Assembly: GCA_002162955.1 (NCBI GenBank)
Contig: MABD01000052.1
Span: forward strand, 1-64,000
Source: Gammaproteobacteria bacterium 45_16_T64
GTDB taxonomy: Bacteria > Pseudomonadota > Gammaproteobacteria > Pseudomonadales > Ketobacteraceae
Length of the DNA: 64,000 nucleotides
Direction of reading: 5' to 3'
Shown: piece after piece, positions 62,723 through 64,000 of the stretch
Layout of the letters: every line of letters begins with the position of its first letter
How positions within the stretch are numbered: the first letter of the stretch is position 1
Program-made: the position numbers and the translations under genes
The notes under the pieces: model-generated
Told to the model about the DNA's origin: nothing
Databases searched by the model: none
The model's input: the letters and a program-made list of their open reading frames with translations, nothing else

Positions 62723-63625
62723 TTACGATCTGAGTTGATTGGGGGTCATGCCGTAGGTTTCTTTAAAGGCTTTGATAAAGTGAGAGCTATTTTCATACCC
62801 CACATCAAGGGCAATATCCGTCACTGACGATGTAGACTCTTGAAGTAATTGGTGAGCGTGTTGCATGCGTCGTTGTATTAGCCATTGTTTGGGCGGCATA
62901 TCGTAAATAGCCTTAAAATCTCGATTAAAACTGGATAGGCTGCGGCCGGATAAATGGGCCAGATCATTGACCGTGAGACGTAGGGTTTGTGTATTCTCTA
63001 GCAGCCGATTGATATTGCGTTTTGCCGATGCCGATTGCTTGCTCGGTGCAAGGCAGGCGCTAAAGCCAGCCTTATTCTGAAATGCCAATAGATGTAATAA
63101 TTCTTGTAGTTTGACCTGCAGAAATTCATTGGATTGCATCTGCTGTGAGGCGAAGACTTGCACCGATTGAAAGAACGCTGCAATCGAGTCTGATCCGTCA
63201 ATTAAACACAGGGCCTGTTCGGCGTTATTGGTGTCGGTACTAGCGTCGGTAAATTTTCGTTTGCCACTGAGGTAGCGCGTGAGCACCTCTTCACCAAAAA
63301 AGACCAAGTAGGCCTTGAGTAACCCCTGGGTATTGGCGAAGTCCGAATGCAGGTGAATGCCAGCGGGGAATAGGGCGGCGGTCTTTGGCGATAACTCATA
63401 GGTGTGATTGTCGTGAGTGGTGATAACTTCACGGCCACTTTCGATATACACGAGGCAAGGACAACGGGTGACAAACTCAATATCCAGTAAATCGTGTTCT
63501 AAGGTTTTGTAGAAAATGGCAGACTCACCCGCGTGCATCAGTGTGCTGACATCCTTCATGCCAAATAAGGCCTGAGGGATGACAAGCACGTTGTTCTCAC
63601 AATACTCGGATATCGTCTGCGCCAC
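62723..63625 (-). CDS. AraC-family regulator (cupin-type)
   Basis: The 300-residue protein has a cupin-like sensor N-terminus (YIESGREVITTHDNHTYELS) and an AraC helix-turn-helix domain: VNDLAHLSGRSLSSFNRDFK and DIALDVGYENSSHFIKAFKE. It differs from the two arabinose-binding-type AraC regulators in this window. The ABM gene lies directly downstream and carries matching hexamers. It is probably a local activator of that gene and perhaps of itself; the ligand is unknown. Confidence 0.88.
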   Translation of the reverse strand: MAQTISEYCENNVLVIPQALFGMKDVSTLMHAGESAIFYKTLEHDLLDIEFVTRCPCLVYIESGREVITTHDNHTYELSPKTAALFPAGIHLHSDFANTQGLLKAYLVFFGEEVLTRYLSGKRKFTDASTDTNNAEQALCLIDGSDSIAAFFQSVQVFASQQMQSNEFLQVKLQELLHLLAFQNKAGFSACLAPSKQSASAKRNINRLLENTQTLRLTVNDLAHLSGRSLSSFNRDFKAIYDMPPKQWLIQRRMQHAHQLLQESTSSVTDIALDVGYENSSHFIKAFKETYGMTPNQLRS

Positions 63626-63663
63626 ATTGTTTCCTTTTGGATAACGCCTCTCGAGAAGCGGCT

Positions 63664-64000
63664 CTAAAATATAAACTTCATTTCTTTGGTGATAGGAATA
63701 TCCGCTTTTTTATTGGAAAATTCTTTCACTCTCATGACCTGAAAGCCTAGTCGTGTATAGAGTGACTCCGCACGCGGGTTGTTATCGGAAACATCCAATG
63801 AAAGTACCTTGTAACGCTTTTCACGACAGATATCTTTCTGACGTGCAATCATCTTAGCCCCAATGCCTTTGCCTCTCGATTCCGGTGAAACGCCAAAGTT
63901 TGATAAATACACTTCATCTTTTCGAGGTACACGCATTGAACTTCCGGTATGGCGCATCCGAGCTAAAATTTTAAATGCTCCAAAGAAACCATAAAAACGA
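63664..64000 (-). CDS. GNAT acetyltransferase, 5' end beyond window
   Basis: This GNAT protein has YLSNFGVSPESRGKGIGAKM, the acetyl-CoA pyrophosphate loop (R/Q-x-x-G-x-G/A), and the C-terminal DVSDNNPRAESLYTRLGFQV. ATG 63957 would give only 97 residues and lose the N-terminal strands. The frame stays open upstream of it through codons for ILAR to the window edge, so the gene is truncated by the window and starts beyond 64000. The substrate is unknown. Confidence 0.82.
   Translation of the reverse strand, partial: RFYGFFGAFKILARMRHTGSSMRVPRKDEVYLSNFGVSPESRGKGIGAKMIARQKDICREKRYKVLSLDVSDNNPRAESLYTRLGFQVMRVKEFSNKKADIPITKEMKFIF

Noticed and set aside
1-64000. CRISPR arrays, insertion sequences, tRNA or rRNA genes
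   Set aside because: I saw no regularly spaced repeats, transposase-like ORFs, or cloverleaf/rRNA-like sequence anywhere in the window.

Overview
The window looks like chromosomal DNA from a marine-type gammaproteobacterium. The organism call is an inference. It rests on a TrpR repressor (a family largely confined to Gammaproteobacteria), AraC regulators with an arabinose-binding-type sensor domain, PEP-CTERM/exopolysaccharide functions, and many lipid and steroid oxidation genes of the kind seen in Spongiibacteraceae-like bacteria. I saw no tRNA, rRNA, insertion sequence or CRISPR array.

Layout. Positions 1-6754 carry small housekeeping-like genes (GFA-fold proteins, a YdeI-like protein, an ABM monooxygenase, a papain-like hydrolase, a DTW protein) and one acyl-CoA synthetase with a SnoaL-like protein. 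Positions 6770-13884 carry an AlkB-like membrane hydroxylase with its ferredoxin-reductase, an AraC regulator, and a 3-ketosteroid dehydrogenase (KstD) operon with two SDRs, closed by a terminator. Positions 14037-18393 carry a tiny PEP-CTERM protein behind a sigma-54-type promoter, a hydrolase, a CheX-REC protein, a polysaccharide deacetylase and a FemAB-like transferase. Positions 18739-31642 are one long exopolysaccharide operon (initiating sugar transferase, CpsD-like ATPase, Wza-like export lipoprotein, Wzz-like protein, glycosyltransferases, ligase/polymerase, deacetylase, flippase, glycosidase-like lipoprotein) behind a consensus CRP-type site. Positions 31682-43121 are mixed, including a trpR-trpE-trpG operon and a four-repeat protein of unknown family.

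Positions 43195-53799 return to steroid-like metabolism: ketosteroid isomerase, KshA-type Rieske oxygenase, an HSDL2-like SDR, GMC oxidoreductase, aldehyde dehydrogenase, an AraC regulator, a sterol-desaturase-family enzyme and two 3beta-HSD/epimerase-family dehydrogenases. Positions 53837-62276 carry a six-gene minus-strand operon (APS kinase, DUF1214 protein, PAPS sulfotransferase, two SDRs, SRPBCC protein) divergent from a TetR regulator and a second acyl-CoA synthetase.

How it may fit together (inference). AlkB-like hydroxylase, GMC oxidase, aldehyde dehydrogenase and acyl-CoA synthetases form a terminal-oxidation route for an alkyl or side chain. KSI, KstD and KshA are ring-A/B enzymes of 3-ketosteroid catabolism. 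A near-identical dyad around TGCAATAnTATTGCA occurs upstream of the acyl-CoA synthetase/GFA pair, the kstD operon and the ksi/kshA pair, which suggests one regulon. The adjoining APS kinase-sulfotransferase operon suggests that a hydroxylated lipid or sterol is sulfated; this is the most novel-looking system in the window.
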